From the NCBI RefSeq assembly GCF_036884655.1, contig NC_088342.1:34036001-34100000 (forward strand): a stretch of 64,000 nt of DNA, in the 5' to 3' direction. Each line of letters opens with the position of its first letter. Position 1 is the stretch's first letter. Under the pieces are notes generated by a model, which saw only the letters and a list, made by a program, of their open reading frames with translations, made no database searches and was not told the DNA's origin. The translations under genes were made by a program, and so were the position numbers. The stretch is from Musa acuminata AAA Group. Taxonomy: Eukaryota; Streptophyta; Magnoliopsida; Zingiberales; Musaceae. This document shows positions 44,253 through 55,711 of the stretch, piece after piece.

Positions 44253-46025
44253 GGTGTACATGTACCCCAAATTTGACTTGCTATCATCGACATTAAATTG
44301 AAAACTTGAGTCTGTGTAGCCTTCAACCTTAAGGCTATTACCTCAATATACTAGTAAAAGATCTTTAGTCTTTCTCAAGTACTTAAGGATACACTTTACT
44401 GCTTTCCAGTGCTCCAAGCCTGGATCCGCCTGATACCTGCTCGTGACACTCAGAGCATGCGCTATATCAGGCCTAGTACATAGAATGACATACATGATAG
44501 ACCCTATTACTGAGGCATAAGGTATCATATCCATGTTCGCCTTTTCTTCTGGAGTCTTTGGGGACATACTCGTAGAAAGCGATATCCCATGTCTCATCGG
44601 TATAAGACCTTTTGACAATTGTTTCTATGTACTTGGACTGGGACAAGCCAAGCATCCTCTTGGATCTATCTCTATAAATTCTAATATCCAAGATATAGGA
44701 TGCTTCCCATAAGTCCTTCATGGAGAAGTGTCTAGATAACTAAGCCTTTACTATGGATAGCATTCCTACGTCATTCCCAATGATCAGGATGTCATCCACA
44801 TATAACACAAAAAAAGGTGATAGCACTCCCACTTACCTTCCTGTACACATAAGGCTCATCTTCATTCTTAACGAAGGATCTAAGCAACCTACACACCTTA
44901 TCTGGGCAGTTCTTGGATACGAATCCCTTAGGTTGCATCATATACATCTCCTCCTCGAGGTTCCCATTGAGGAATACAATTTTCACATCCATCTGTCAGA
45001 TCTCATAATCATAGTGTGTTATAATAGCCAATAGAATTATGATGGAATTTAGCATTGCTACGGGTGAGACAGTTTTATCGTAGTCAACACATTGCCTTTG
45101 ACGATACCCCTTAGCCACTAGCCTTGCTTTATAGGTCTCTACCTTTCTATCTACTCCGATCTTTTTCTTAAAGATCCACTTGCAACCGATGGGTACAATA
45201 CCTTCGGGCGCATCAACTAGGTTCCAAACCTTGTTGGAGTACATAGAATCCATCTCAGAATTCATGGCTTCTTGCCACTTCCCAGAGTCTATACTCATAA
45301 TAGTCTTCTCGTAGGTCTAAGGATCAATATCTTCAACATCCTCTCCTCTAATATGTCCCACGTATCTCTCAGGAGGATGGGATGCTCTATCAGACCTATG
45401 TAAAGTTGAAACTTGTGTATTAGGTACCTGAACAGACTCGGGCTATAGAGTGGTGCTTGAGCTTGGTTCTCTAACCTCGCTCAACTCTATCATTCTCCCA
45501 CTATCTCTGCCAAGAATGTGTTCTTTCTCAAGGAACACTGCTCTCTTAGCTACAAAGATCTTTTGGTCCTCGAGATGATAGAAATAATACCCATAAGTTT
45601 CCTTGGGGTATCCCACAAATTTGCATCGCTCTATCCTTGATTCTAACTTATCGGGGTTGTGTCTTTTAATGTGGGCAGTACAGCCGCAAATCTTAACAAC
45701 CTTAAGATCAGGCTTCTTTCCTTTCCATATCTCATATGGTGTAGACACTACCGACTTAGTTGGAACTCTGTTCAGAAGGTAAGCTGCGGTCTCTAGGGCA
45801 TATCCCTAGAATGAGATGGGTAGGTCAGCGAAACTCATCATGGACCGTACCATATCTAATAGTATACGATTTCTCCTTTTAGAGACACCATTGTGCTGAG
45901 GTGTATAAGGAGGTGTACATTTGGATAATATCCCATGGTTCCTAAGGAACTGAGTAAACTCTATACTTAAGTACTCACCTCCTCAATCTGATCGAAAAGT
46001 TTTGATACTCTTTCCGGTCTAGTTC
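44253..46025 (-). pseudogene. pol: Copia C2: integrase end, reverse transcriptase, RNase H start
   Basis: Minus-strand copia pol distinct from C1 and LTR-A. It reads STPYEIWKGKKPDLKVVKICG (integrase C-terminal, about 45748 down), then MDSMYSNKVWNLVDAPEG, GCKWIFKKKIGVDRKVETYKA and QMDVKIVFLNG of RT. About 25 residues are lost before FVKNEDEPYVYRK. YVDDILIIGND and RMLGLSQSKYIETI follow, then TRPDIAHALS. Several stops and shifts occur. The 3' end is lost at the palindrome junction. Confidence 0.88.
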
Positions 46026-46419
46026 TGTTAGGACTCTAGCTAGAAGAGTCCTAATTGAGAGAGACATTCATGTAAAACCTACCTAAGCCGACCCCTATTA
46101 AAGAGATGAAGAGGCCGACTAGGGTTAGGAGGTTTTTTCTTAGAGAAGAATTAGGAGTTGTAAGGGAATAGGAGTCTTGAGTAGGAGTCCTATTAGGAGT
46201 TGGTTAGAAGTAAGAGACTTAAGTAGGAGTCCTATTAGGAGTTAAGGTTTAGAAGCCCTATAAATAGCCATGTATTCCTCCTCTTTTCTTAAGCAATAGA
46301 TGAATCTTTTCTGCAGTCTTTGAGCAGCAACTTGGAGGGAGGAACCCCTATAGAGTTCCAAGGAGGCCGATCCCCTAAAGAGATCAACCCCAAGTTAAGA
46401 ATCTGCAAGGGTCCTATCA
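46026..46419 (+). repeat. 5' LTR of G1 (394 bp)
   Basis: TGTTAGGACTC to TCCTATCA. The TATA box is at 46259-46266. Direct repeats of AGGAGTCCTATTAGGAGTT occur within U3. Confidence 0.95.
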
Positions 46420-46421
46420 CC

Positions 46422-46433
46422 TGGTATCAGAGC
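46422..46433 (+). other. Primer-binding site of G1
   Basis: TGGTATCAGAGC, initiator Met-tRNA type, two bases after the LTR. Confidence 0.95.
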
Positions 46434-47087
46434 AGCGTTCTTGGCATCTCGCTGCCCTTCCATAGCCATCCATCAGCCCTCCACAGCCGCCCAAAGTAAT
46501 TCCCATAATTGCTTAAAAGATCGTCACCAAATTCTGCCATCATCTCCACCACCGCGGATCATCCCGTGAATTGCAACAGGTTCTGGTTTCCTACCTTACC
46601 GCTGCTGCAATTTAGTTATCCCTATCCGAAAAAAAAAAAAAAAAAATGTTCCTATATTGCTGCATAAACTTTTCGTCACAAAGTTTTCATCTCTACAACG
46701 AAAGATACATTGCAGAATTTCAGCCGCATAGCACTGTTTGTTTGATCTTGATACTATATTTTCTCTATCATATAAACTAAGATATTATAGTCAATTCTCT
46801 CCTCAAATCTCTCAAATTTTTGGTGGAGATTTCGTCGAAAAACCGTTGTTTCTTTGACGACAATTCTGCTCTTACAAGACAACACAATTCTGCAGCAAAC
46901 TTTCACTGATTTCTATCAAACCTTTGCTACCATCCACCATAGATCAAAAACTTTCATCCACAGCCCTAAAACTCCACCAAACCACACCCTCAAACTGCAC
47001 CCAAAAAAGCCAAAAAACAAACCTAAACTGCAGCCTACATCTACCAATCCACCAACCCTTTCAACCATCACTTCTCTCAACCTATAC
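46434..47087 (+). other. 5' leader of G1
   Basis: Untranslated region with an A18 run near 46629-46646. A frame from 46854 extends upstream of the likely gag start but is not shared with G3, so the leader is taken as non-coding. Confidence 0.65.
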
Positions 47088-48050
47088 ATGCCTTTAACCC
47101 ATCAACAAAAGAGAGATCTTAACATCATAGATTTGGAGTCATATACTATGGCATTTGAGAAGGCAATCAATGCTAAATTTGAAGCCTTCGAGGCATGAAT
47201 AGAGGATAAGATTCGGACTCTCCTTACCGAATTCAGTTTGGGCCGACCACCAAGCCCGAAGAAATCACATTAAGGAGAGAGCTCTAACCAATCACATCAT
47301 ACCCAAAGAGATGACTTCCATGAGAGGGGAGGCTCTATGACTGACCCCAACTATTCGCGCATGAGAGTGGACTTCCCTAGATGGGAAGAAGGAGACCCAA
47401 TTGATTGGATCTCACGCGCGGAGCGATATTTTCGGTACCATAAAACTGCGGATGCATCCATGGTGAAAATTGCAGCTATGCATCTTGAAGGGGATGGCCA
47501 TATAGTGGTTTGACTAGTTTGAACATACTTATGGAGTCCTTTCATGGCGACAATTCAGAGAAGGACTGCTGATCCGCTTCGGACCAACTTATTACGAGAA
47601 TATTGACGGACAACTAGCAAAGATCCGACAAACCTCCACCATTCAGGAGTACCAAACTAGGTTTGAAAGGTTATCTAATCAAACTTATGATTGGTCTGAA
47701 AAATAGCTATTGGGGACCTTTATTGAGGGCTTAAAGCTGGAGATCCGGGGAGAAGTTAAGGCGTGACAACCATACACACTTATGGCAGCCATCTCTTTTG
47801 CACGACTTCAAGAGGAGCGATTGAACCATGAAGCCCGGAGGACTAGGATCACTCCTCGACCTACAATACTAAAGCCCTCAGCCCCCCCTACTATCAACCG
47901 AGTCCCTGCACCGAAAAGGTTAACAAGAGAAGAACTTTGGGAGCGATCTGCGAAGGGGTTATGTTGGCATTGTGACGAGCCGGGGAGCCACGAGCATCGC
48001 TGTAGAAAAGGAAGACTTCTTATGATTGAACTAGTAGAAGAAGAGGTCAT
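47088..48050 (+). pseudogene. gag: Gag of G1, broken
   Basis: The start MPLTHQQKRDLNIIDLESY is chosen because the related G3 has MPLTRHQKQELGIIDLQSY at the same place. The retrotransposon-gag core is readable as VDFPRWEEGDPIDWISRAER and, in another frame, FGPTYYENIDGQLAKIRQT. The C-terminal frame (from about 47782) gives REELWERSAKGLCWHCDEPG and the knuckle CX2CX7HXC common in plant chromoviruses. At least four stops or shifts separate the parts. Confidence 0.85.
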
Positions 48051-51000
48051 TAAACATCCAGAAGAGAGCCTTGAATATGAAATAGAAGATATGGAAGAAG
48101 AGCCACAACCGACCAACATTACGGTACACACACTAGCCGGCTACTCAAACCCGCAAACGATGAAAGTTGGAGGCCTTCTCAAACAACAACCGATTACTGT
48201 TCTCATCGACACGGGCAGCACTAATAACTTCCTAAATAGTAAGGTTGCTGCTCAGATGGCACTGCATATTGAAGGTTGCAGCAAGTTCGATGTAAAGGTG
48301 GCTAACGGTAGAATCCTAAAGTGCGACCAAAGATGCCCGCAGGTGAAACTATTACTACAAGACCAAGAAATTATCACCGATTTCTTCCTCCTACCACTTG
48401 ATGACTATTAGGCAGTGCTTGGTATAGAATGGCTGACTACACTAGGTGATGTTTTTTGGAACTTTTCTAAATTAATTATGAAATTCTACTGTAAGGGCAA
48501 ACAGATCATCCTACGTGGGAAGCGCAGAAGCAACGTTACCACTGTTTCGACCCAACGAATGGAGAAAGTTTTACACAAGGTAAATGGTGGCTTTTTGATG
48601 CACCTCTAGCAACAACCAGAGGGGAAGAAAATAGAAATTGAAGATCAAAATCTTGCCGAATTGCTTACAGAATTTGTCGACATTTTTGCTGAACCATGTG
48701 GTCTTCCTCCTTCTCGACAACATGACCATCGAATTCCAATCCTTCCGGGCAAGCCACCAGCGAACACTCGACCGTACCGATATCCTCACCTCCAAAAAGA
48801 TGAAATTGAAAAGATTGTAAAGGAGATGCTTGAAACAAGGGTGATTCGACCAAGTTGCAGCCCCTATTCCTCACCAGTGCTACTTGTACGTAAGAAGGAC
48901 GGAACTTGGCGGATGTGCATCGACTACTGAGCTTTAAATGGCATCACCGTCAAGGAAAAATACCCAATACTAGTGATGGATGAACTTCTTGATGAATTAA
49001 AAGTAGCTCGAGTCTTCACGAAGTTGGACCTCCGATCCGGTTACCACCAAATTCGGGTATGTGAAGATGACATTCTAAAAACTGCATTACGCACATATGA
49101 TGGTCATTATGAATTCTTGGTAATGCCTTTTGGACTCACTAATGCTCCTTCAACCTTTCAAAGTCTCATAAACGATATTTTTCAGAGCTTTCTTTGCAAA
49201 TTTGTGCTGGTATTTTTCGATGATATTCTCATTTACAACCCTTCTCTTGAGACTCACTTTCAGCATTTACGGATTGTTCTGACGATCCTTCGGGAGAATA
49301 CTCTTTTTGTTAAGCAACCAAAGTGTAGCTTTCTCTAGCAAAAAATAGAGTACCTTGGGCACATAATATCAGAAGGAGTGGCGGTAGACCCAACAAAAAT
49401 TGAGACAATGCAAGGCTGGCCGAAACCTACAAACGTGAAATTACTACGTGGGTTCCTTGGACTAACAGGCTACTACCAAAAATTTGTTAAGGACTATGGG
49501 AAGATCAGTGCACCACTCACTTCTCTACTAAAAAAAGATGCTTTTCAATGGTCGGACAAAGCCTCTGCTGCCTTCGATAAACTTAAGGTAGCCATGACAA
49601 CGACGCCGGTGCTAACGCTACCAGATTTCAGCCGACCCTTCATCATTGAGACCGACGCATCTGGAGTCAGAATTGGAGCCGTTCTCATGCAAGATGGTCG
49701 ACCACTCGCATACACTAGCAATGCATTATCTTCCTCCCATCAAAACATGTCAGTATATGATAAGGAGATGCTTGTCACACGCAGTAATGAGGTGGAGACC
49801 CTACCTGATTGGCCGGCGATTTCAAATTAAAATCGACCATAGAAGCCTCAAGTATTTTTTGGAGCAAAAGATATCATCCCCTGAGCAACAAAAATGAGTA
49901 ACCAAACTTCTTGGATTTGATTATGAAATTATTTACAAAAAGGGGAAAGAAAACGTTGTTGCAGATGCACTCTCACGGCTACCTGAGCAAGCTAAGGTTT
50001 CAGTCATCTCCCTTCCTACCACTAGTCTCCTCGTGGATATTAGGGAAGAATGGAAGAAGGATTCAGAGATCAGTAACATTATAAAAAAATTGGAGGAGGA
50101 TCCAAGTGCAATAGCCCACTACACTTGGGATTCGAGGGATCTACGCTACAAAGGTCGCATTGTGCTTATACCTGACTCCCCTTGTATCACAATCATCCTA
50201 CATGAAATGCACTCCATACCTTTAGCAGGGCACTCTGGATTCCTAAGAACCTACAAAAGAGTGAAGCAAAATTTTTATTGGAGAGGGATGAAAAAAATTA
50301 TTACTGAATATGTGGCACAATGTGATGTATGTCAACAGCACAAGGGTGAAACTATGGCAAATCCAGGGAAACTACAACCACTACCTATACCGGACTCAGT
50401 GTGGACTGACATCTCCATGGACTTCATTGAAGGGCTACCACCTACCAAAGGTAAAAGCACAATTCTCGTGGTGGTTGATTGACTTATGAAATATGCTCAT
50501 TTTTGTGCTGTGAGAAGTCCCTACATTGCTGCTAGTATTGCCCAAGTTTTCATAGAAAATATTGTTAAACTGCACGGGATGCCAAGGTCCATTGTAAGTG
50601 ATCATGATAGGATCTTCACTAGTAAATTTTGGACCGAGTTATTCCAGTTACAAGGCACCAAACTCAAGATGAGCACAGCATATCATCCACAAACAGAGGT
50701 GGTAAACAGGTGTTTAAAGACGTACCTTCGGTGTTTCGCTAGCGACCGATCAAAAGAGTGGGCAAAATGGCTTCCCTGGGCTGAATGGTGGTATAATACT
50801 ACATATCATTCATCTACAAAATGTGCCCCTTATGAAGCATTGTTTGGTCGACCGGCCCTTGTGATTCCAAAGTATGTAATTGGCTCAGCCAAGGTAGATC
50901 AGGTTGAACAAGAATTGATTGATAGGGACAAACTCCTACAACTGTTAAAAGACAATCTCTCTACAGCTCAAGCCAGAATGAAGCAATAAGCCGACACACG

Positions 51001-51408
51001 ACGAAGCGAAAGAGAATTTTCAGTAGGAGATTGGGTTTATCTTCACCTACAACCATACAAGCAACTCTCCATCAATACTCGAGCCTCCAGATCATAGAGC
51101 GTATTGGAGTAGTGGCGTATAGACTTAAATTACTTGAGGATGCCAAAATTCATCCTGTCTTCCACGTGTCATGCCTGAAGCCCAAATTGGGAGAACACGA
51201 GTCACCCCAGATCCAACTGCCCAACACCACTGAGGATGGAGTTATTCATGCTCAACCACAAGCCATCCTCGATTGCAGGATCGTGATGCGTCGCCGACGT
51301 CCCTCTACTTAAGTACTAGTGCATTGGAATAATTTACCACTTGAAGACGCCACATGGGAACCATATGAGGAGCTGAAGACCCGGTTCCCTGAGTTCATGG
51401 AATCTTAG
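48051..51408 (+). pseudogene. pol: Pol of G1: PR, RT, RNase H, integrase, chromodomain; many stops
   Basis: Protease LIDTGSTNNF at 48202-48231. RT from about 48760, with [26 protein letters not shown] and FFDDILIY near 49215. RNase H TDASGVRIGAVL near 49650, then a frameshift. Integrase HHCC (HSGFLRTYKRVKQNFYWRG; CDVCQQHKG) and core MDFIEGLP, IVSDHDRIF, AYHPQTEVVN. A chromodomain at about 51316-51408 (VHWNNLPLEDATWEPYEEL) gives the chromovirus identity. In-frame stops fall at about 48409, 48928, 49336, 49894, 50480 and 50987. Four residues before the catalytic Glu region are deleted. Not functional. Confidence 0.92.
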
Positions 51409-51443
51409 TCTTGAGGACAAGGCTGATTTGAAGAGGGCAGGTC

Positions 51444-51837
51444 TGTTAGGACTCTAGCTAGAAGAGTCCTAATTGAGAGGGACATTCATGTAAAACCTAC
51501 CTAAACCGACCCCTATTAAAGAGATGAATAGGCCGGCTAGGGTTAGGAGGTTTTTTCCTAGAGAAGAATTAGGAGTTGTAAGGGAATAGGAGTCTTGAGT
51601 AGGAGTCCTATTCGGAGTTGGTTAGAAGTAAGAGACTTAAGTAGGAGTCCTATTAGGAGTTAGGGTTTAAAAGCCCTATAAATAGCCATGTATTCCTCCT
51701 CTTTTCTTAAGCAATAGATGAATCTTTTCTACAGCCGTTGAGCAGCAACTTGGAGGGAGGAACCTCTATAGAGTTCCAAGGAGGCCGATCTCCTAAAGAG
51801 ATCAACCCCAAGTTTAGAATTTGCAAGGGTTCTATCA
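51444..51837 (+). repeat. 3' LTR of G1 (394 bp) with PPT
   Basis: Preceded by the purine-rich GAAGAGGGCAGG (51430-51441). The TATA box is at 51677-51684. Same length as the 5' LTR and about 96% identical by eye. Confidence 0.95.
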
Positions 51838-51842
51838 GGTTC

Positions 51843-51985
51843 TCCACCTCATTCTTATACTCTCTGAATTTCTTAAAGGTCTCGGACTTGTACTTCATTA
51901 AGTACATATATCTATACCTTGAGAAATCATCAGTAAAGGTAATGAAGTAGGAGTAACCACCAATGGCATGAGTTGACATTTGAAA
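51843..51985 (-). pseudogene. pol: Copia C2 integrase fragment beyond G1
   Basis: Minus-strand MSTHAIGGYSYFITFTDDFS followed by YMYLMKYKSETFKKF, the integrase core after the first catalytic Asp region. It rejoins 46020 (the SDRGGEY-like region) after removing G1. Confidence 0.88.
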
Positions 51986-52190
51986 TTTTTATATTTACAT
52001 ATACATCCTTTGATTTATAAATAGGTCTTTATATGAATTTTAGAAATAAAAGATATTACAGATAGCATTTATGTTTTAATCTGCATTTTGCATGACATAA
52101 GACTAGCTTCGTCAAGGAGAGTCAAATTGATTGAAGGAAGAAGAATCAGATGTTAGGCCAGAGTTGAACATGTCAGGAGATTGGACGTCA
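51986..52190 (+). repeat. AT-rich spacer and LTR-A fragment
   Basis: The first 85 bases are AT-rich and unassigned. From about 52071 the sequence matches the start region of an LTR-A LTR (TTTTAATCTGCATTTTG, then AACATGTCAGGAGATTGGACG, as at 4430), plus orientation. It is cut at 52190 by G2. Confidence 0.75.
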
Positions 52191-52967
52191 TGTCACGGAC
52201 TTAGTTGAAATTGCCTAAGTCGTGAGGCACCCTTGTGGCCAAGACATGAACTTAGCTTGATTTGCCTAAGTCGTGAAGCACTCTTACTCCAACTTCTCAG
52301 ACTTAGTTGGGATTGCTTAAGTCTTGACACGCCTTTGCGATATGTGTCCGCAAAGGTCAGCCAATTTGCAACCTCACTTAGGTCCCGAAGGACCTGTAAA
52401 AGAGAAAATTGATTAGTTCGAAGAATGAGCGATGGACAAGTCTCGACCTCTCACGAAGAAGGAAGCTTTACAAGCAATTCAACGAGCACCTTGCGTGCAG
52501 AAGAAAAAACAGAGAAAGGAGGAAAACAAGGACTTTAGAGAGTTGAACGAATAGTTGCAAGTCCACAAACAACTTCTCACTAGGTGCCGGGCGTGAAGAT
52601 AAGTTCTTGTCAAGAAAATTGTGCACTTATGAAGATTGTTCAATGGCTGACACTATACCGAAGCCCCATCCCCCATGGTGTCACTCGGGTGGTTCCAGGG
52701 TGCTGAGATGGCTGACGTTTCATGTGCGGCAACGGGCTATAGAAAATAGCTCATGCCACACGAAAAAGGAGCAATTTTGTACTGTTTTACTTAGTGTAGT
52801 CAGCGGTCACCTTGTAGCGTTGCAACTTGTTTGAAGTTATATTTTTACAAGCAAAAGAATACAAAACCAAGGCAAAACATATTGCTAAGCATCTGTATAT
52901 GCAAACAAAAGTGACGAACGATTTGTTGAATGAAGTTGTTGTGGGTGCGCATCGATCGTTCGTGACA
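52191..52967 (-). repeat. 3' LTR of G2 (777 bp)
   Basis: Ends form TGTCAC...GTGACA. Internal repeats around GACTTAGTTGNNATTGCCTAAG recur three times near 52198-52330. The neighbouring PPT complement is at 52968-52980. Confidence 0.82.
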
Positions 52968-52982
52968 TTCTCTCCCACTTAA

Positions 52983-54379
52983 ACTGTCGACGCCCTCGTC
53001 GACGCTTGTTAGTAGTTGTTGATGACTGCTTCTTCATGTCAAAGGGCATCTTCGGGCTCCCAACTGGCTTTGATTCGGGGAAGCTTTCGCCACTTCACCA
53101 AGTACTCAGTCTGCTCGGCTCTAGTGGGTAGCTTTATCTTGCGATCCACTAAAATGGTTTCAACTCCCTTCTCGTAGGAGGCTCTGGTGGGGAGTACCCG
53201 AGTTGGAACACATCGGGAAGCATCTTGCAGATTTAAGTGGTAGGCCTTCAAGTTGCTGGCATGAAAAACATTGTGAATTTTGAGCCACGCCGGCAGTTGT
53301 AACTTGTAAGAGACGTTGCCCACCCTACTAATAATTGGGAAGGGCCCTTCATACTTGCGCACCAATCCTTTGTGTACTTTGTTCCTAAAGAATTGGAATG
53401 ATGCTGATTGGAGCTTTACCAACACTAAATCGTTGACTTTGAACTCCTACGGCCGCCTTCCCAAGTTTGCCCACTTCTTCATATTTTAGGTCGCCTTCTC
53501 CAAGTAAGCCCGCTTAATATCTGCATTTCGGTGCCATTCTTTTGCAAAGTGATATGTTGAAGGTATGAGGAGTGAGGAGTTGATGGTTGTTATCCTGTAA
53601 TGATCTCAAAGGGGCTCTTGTTGGATGTAGAGCTCTGCTGTAAGTTGTAGGAGAATTGAGCTATGTCCGATAGCTTTACCCAATCTCATTGGTTGACACT
53701 CATGTAGTGTCGAAAATATTGCTTCAAGAGCGAGTTTATCCTTTCGGTTTGGCCATCCGTTTAGGGGTAGAGGCTGGTGGAGAAGTATAACTTAGACCCC
53801 AACAATTTGAATAGCTCGGTCCAGAATCGTCCCAGGAATCGAGTGTCTCGATCACTAATAATATTATGTGGGACTCCCCAATACTTCATCATATTCTTCA
53901 TCATTAGCTTGGCTACCTCCTTTGCTGAATAGTGTAGGGGTGCAGCAATGAAAGTTGCATACTTTGAAAATCGATCGACCACCACAAGTATCGATCCGAG
54001 TCCCCCTACTACCGAAAAGCTTGATATGAAGTCTAAGGAAATGCTCTCACATGGCTTTTCTGGTATGGGCAATGGCTCCAAAAGTCCCACCGGCTTCCGC
54101 TGTTCCACCTTGTCTTGTTAGCAAGTGAGGCACGTTCGAATATATTCCTCCACATCAGTCCCCATCTTTGGCCAGTAGAAAGCCCTCTCCACGAGAGCCA
54201 AGGCTCTATAAATGCCCAGATGTCCAACCCAAAGGGAATCGTGATACTCTCTTAAGAGCTCACGCCTTAAATTGTCCACTCGAGGGACATAAACCCTATT
54301 CCCTTTTGTGTAAACGAGTCCCTCCTAGACCGAAAGTCATCGTGCCTTGCCTTCTTTGATGAGTTGCATCAAGGTTACT
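52983..54379 (-). pseudogene. pol: Integrase and chromodomain of G2
   Basis: From 54379 down: YVPRVDNLRRELLREYHDS and GHLGIYRALALVERAFYWP (HHCC region), a TAG after CLTC, then integrase core SLDFISSF, IISDRDTRF and FWTELFKLLGSKL. Stops fill 53426-53760. Then VRKYEGPFPIISRVGNVSY (integrase C-terminal) and a chromodomain LVKWRKLPRIKASWEPED, truncated after EDAL. Decayed. Confidence 0.9.
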
Positions 54380-54653
54380 TGTTAGGATCATTTTATTTTC
54401 TAAGCTTTTAAATAATATTTATTGAGTTTGTTTAATTCAGTTAGAGTCAGAACTCTATAAATAGGGATGTAACTATTTCTTTTGGGCAATCAATGAAATA
54501 TGATTCAGTCTTTTGACAAACCCTAGGAGGCCGATCCCCTCGAAGTGATCAAGGAGGCCGATCCCCTCGAAGTGATCAAGGAGGTTGATCCTCTCAAAGT
54601 GATCATTCTCATTTCTCTCCTTTCTTCCATGATAAAACCCTAGGGTCTTATCA
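54380..54653 (+). repeat. 5' LTR of G3 (274 bp) and PBS
   Basis: TGTTAGGATCATTTT to GTCTTATCA. The TATA box is at 54456-54463. Three tandem 27-bp units (AGGAGGCCGATCCCCTCGAA...) lie at about 54525-54605. The PBS TGGTATCAAAGC at 54656-54667 has one change from the G1 site. Confidence 0.9.
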
Positions 54654-54667
54654 TTTGGTATCAAAGC

Positions 54668-55711
54668 AGCGATCCTTAGCGTTCTCGCTATAGTGATTGA
54701 TGTAGCTATCATAAAAAAATAAAAAAATTGTATGAGAAAGGGTGAAGCCGGCAACCACGCACGCCGATCCTTCTCAATAGAGAAGGAACCCTTGCTTTCA
54801 TGGCTGGGACCACCACTGCCCCTTCTCCACCACCGTTGCTACTTCTTGGCTGGTGATCACCACTACCGTTGCTCCCTGACCAGCAACCACCGTCGCCGAT
54901 GCGCCTCGGCCAACAACCTTCCCTTCTCGCTCCCCCATCTCGCTCGAGCAAGAAGGGTCGTGACCACCATTTCCCAGCCAGCAGACGACCCCCTCGTAGC
55001 TTCTACCATCAGTGACACTACCCTAGCCACACCACTATGTTGCCTCCCCTTGGGTCACAGCCATAGCCGATAGTTGTCTCCCCACTCACGGTGACCAAAA
55101 CATGGCAACTCACCGATTGCCCTTGTTCCCAACTATGCCACCACCACTTCTCTTCTCCACCAGCATTCATAGCACCGTTGCCTCCTAACCGAGCCACCAC
55201 CGCTGCCAGCCATCGCCAGTCGTGATCATTCAGCATCGCTAGCGGCTCCTTCTATGGTGTGACAGAAACAGAGTATCCTTTGTTGTCGCAGCCGCCGATA
55301 ACTTTACTGCTTCAAGCGCCGGCTGCCACCACCGTCACCGCTACTTCCTGGCTGGCGATGATTGCCACTGATTCCTCTTCTCCACCATAGCCTCAACCCC
55401 CCCTTGCTCTGCATCTTTTGTTGCAGGCACCGGTTGCCACCACTGTAGCCTCAACCTCGATTGCTTTAATGCCACCTCCCCCTTGTTCTGCCCTCACTGC
55501 CGCAGTCACCGGTTACCATCACCGCAGTCTTGACTCGGCTGCTCGGCGATCGCTCCCTTGGGTCACAACAGTTGCAACCATCGCCTTTCTGCCCCCGGCG
55601 CTCTCATCTCACACAACAACAAAAACACAGGGCAGCAACTCTTCCTTCTCGCAGCAATCGTAGCACTGCCTTAGCGTCCACTTCCTTGGCATATTCGCAT
55701 TCATAGTACTA
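54668..55711 (+). other. GC-rich leader of G3
   Basis: Low-complexity CCACC/CCGTTGC words make long frames on both strands (113 codons at 54732), none with a recognisable domain. I treat it as an untranslated leader or a captured GC-rich sequence. Confidence 0.6.

Larger units (their letters stand above)
46026..51837 (+). mobile_element. Element G1: full-length chromovirus (Ty3-gypsy), decayed
   Basis: 5812 bp with LTRs of 394 bp each, inserted in C2 integrase. Flanks AGTTC (46021) and GGTTC (51838) agree at four of five bases. It has a PBS, gag, PR-RT-RNaseH-INT in gypsy order, a chromodomain and a PPT. LTRs differ at about 16 of 394 positions by hand alignment, mostly transitions. Short LTRs fit Reina-like or Galadriel-like chromoviruses; I do not choose between them. 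Confidence 0.93.
52191..54379 (-). mobile_element. Element G2: 3' half of a chromovirus
   Basis: It holds a 777-bp LTR (TGTCACGAACG to CGTGACA on minus), a PPT AAGTGGGAGAGAA, and minus-strand integrase with chromodomain. The 5' half is absent here because G3 inserted at 54380. Confidence 0.88.

Noticed and set aside
46854..47087. Upstream extension of the G1 gag frame
   Set aside because: Its Lys/Pro/Thr-rich residues have no match in the related G3, whose gag begins at the MPLT position.
54732..55073. 113-codon frame and neighbours in GC-rich DNA as possible captured host gene exons
   Set aside because: Low-complexity Pro/Ala/His-rich translation in several frames, between PBS and gag of G3, without domain or splice evidence.
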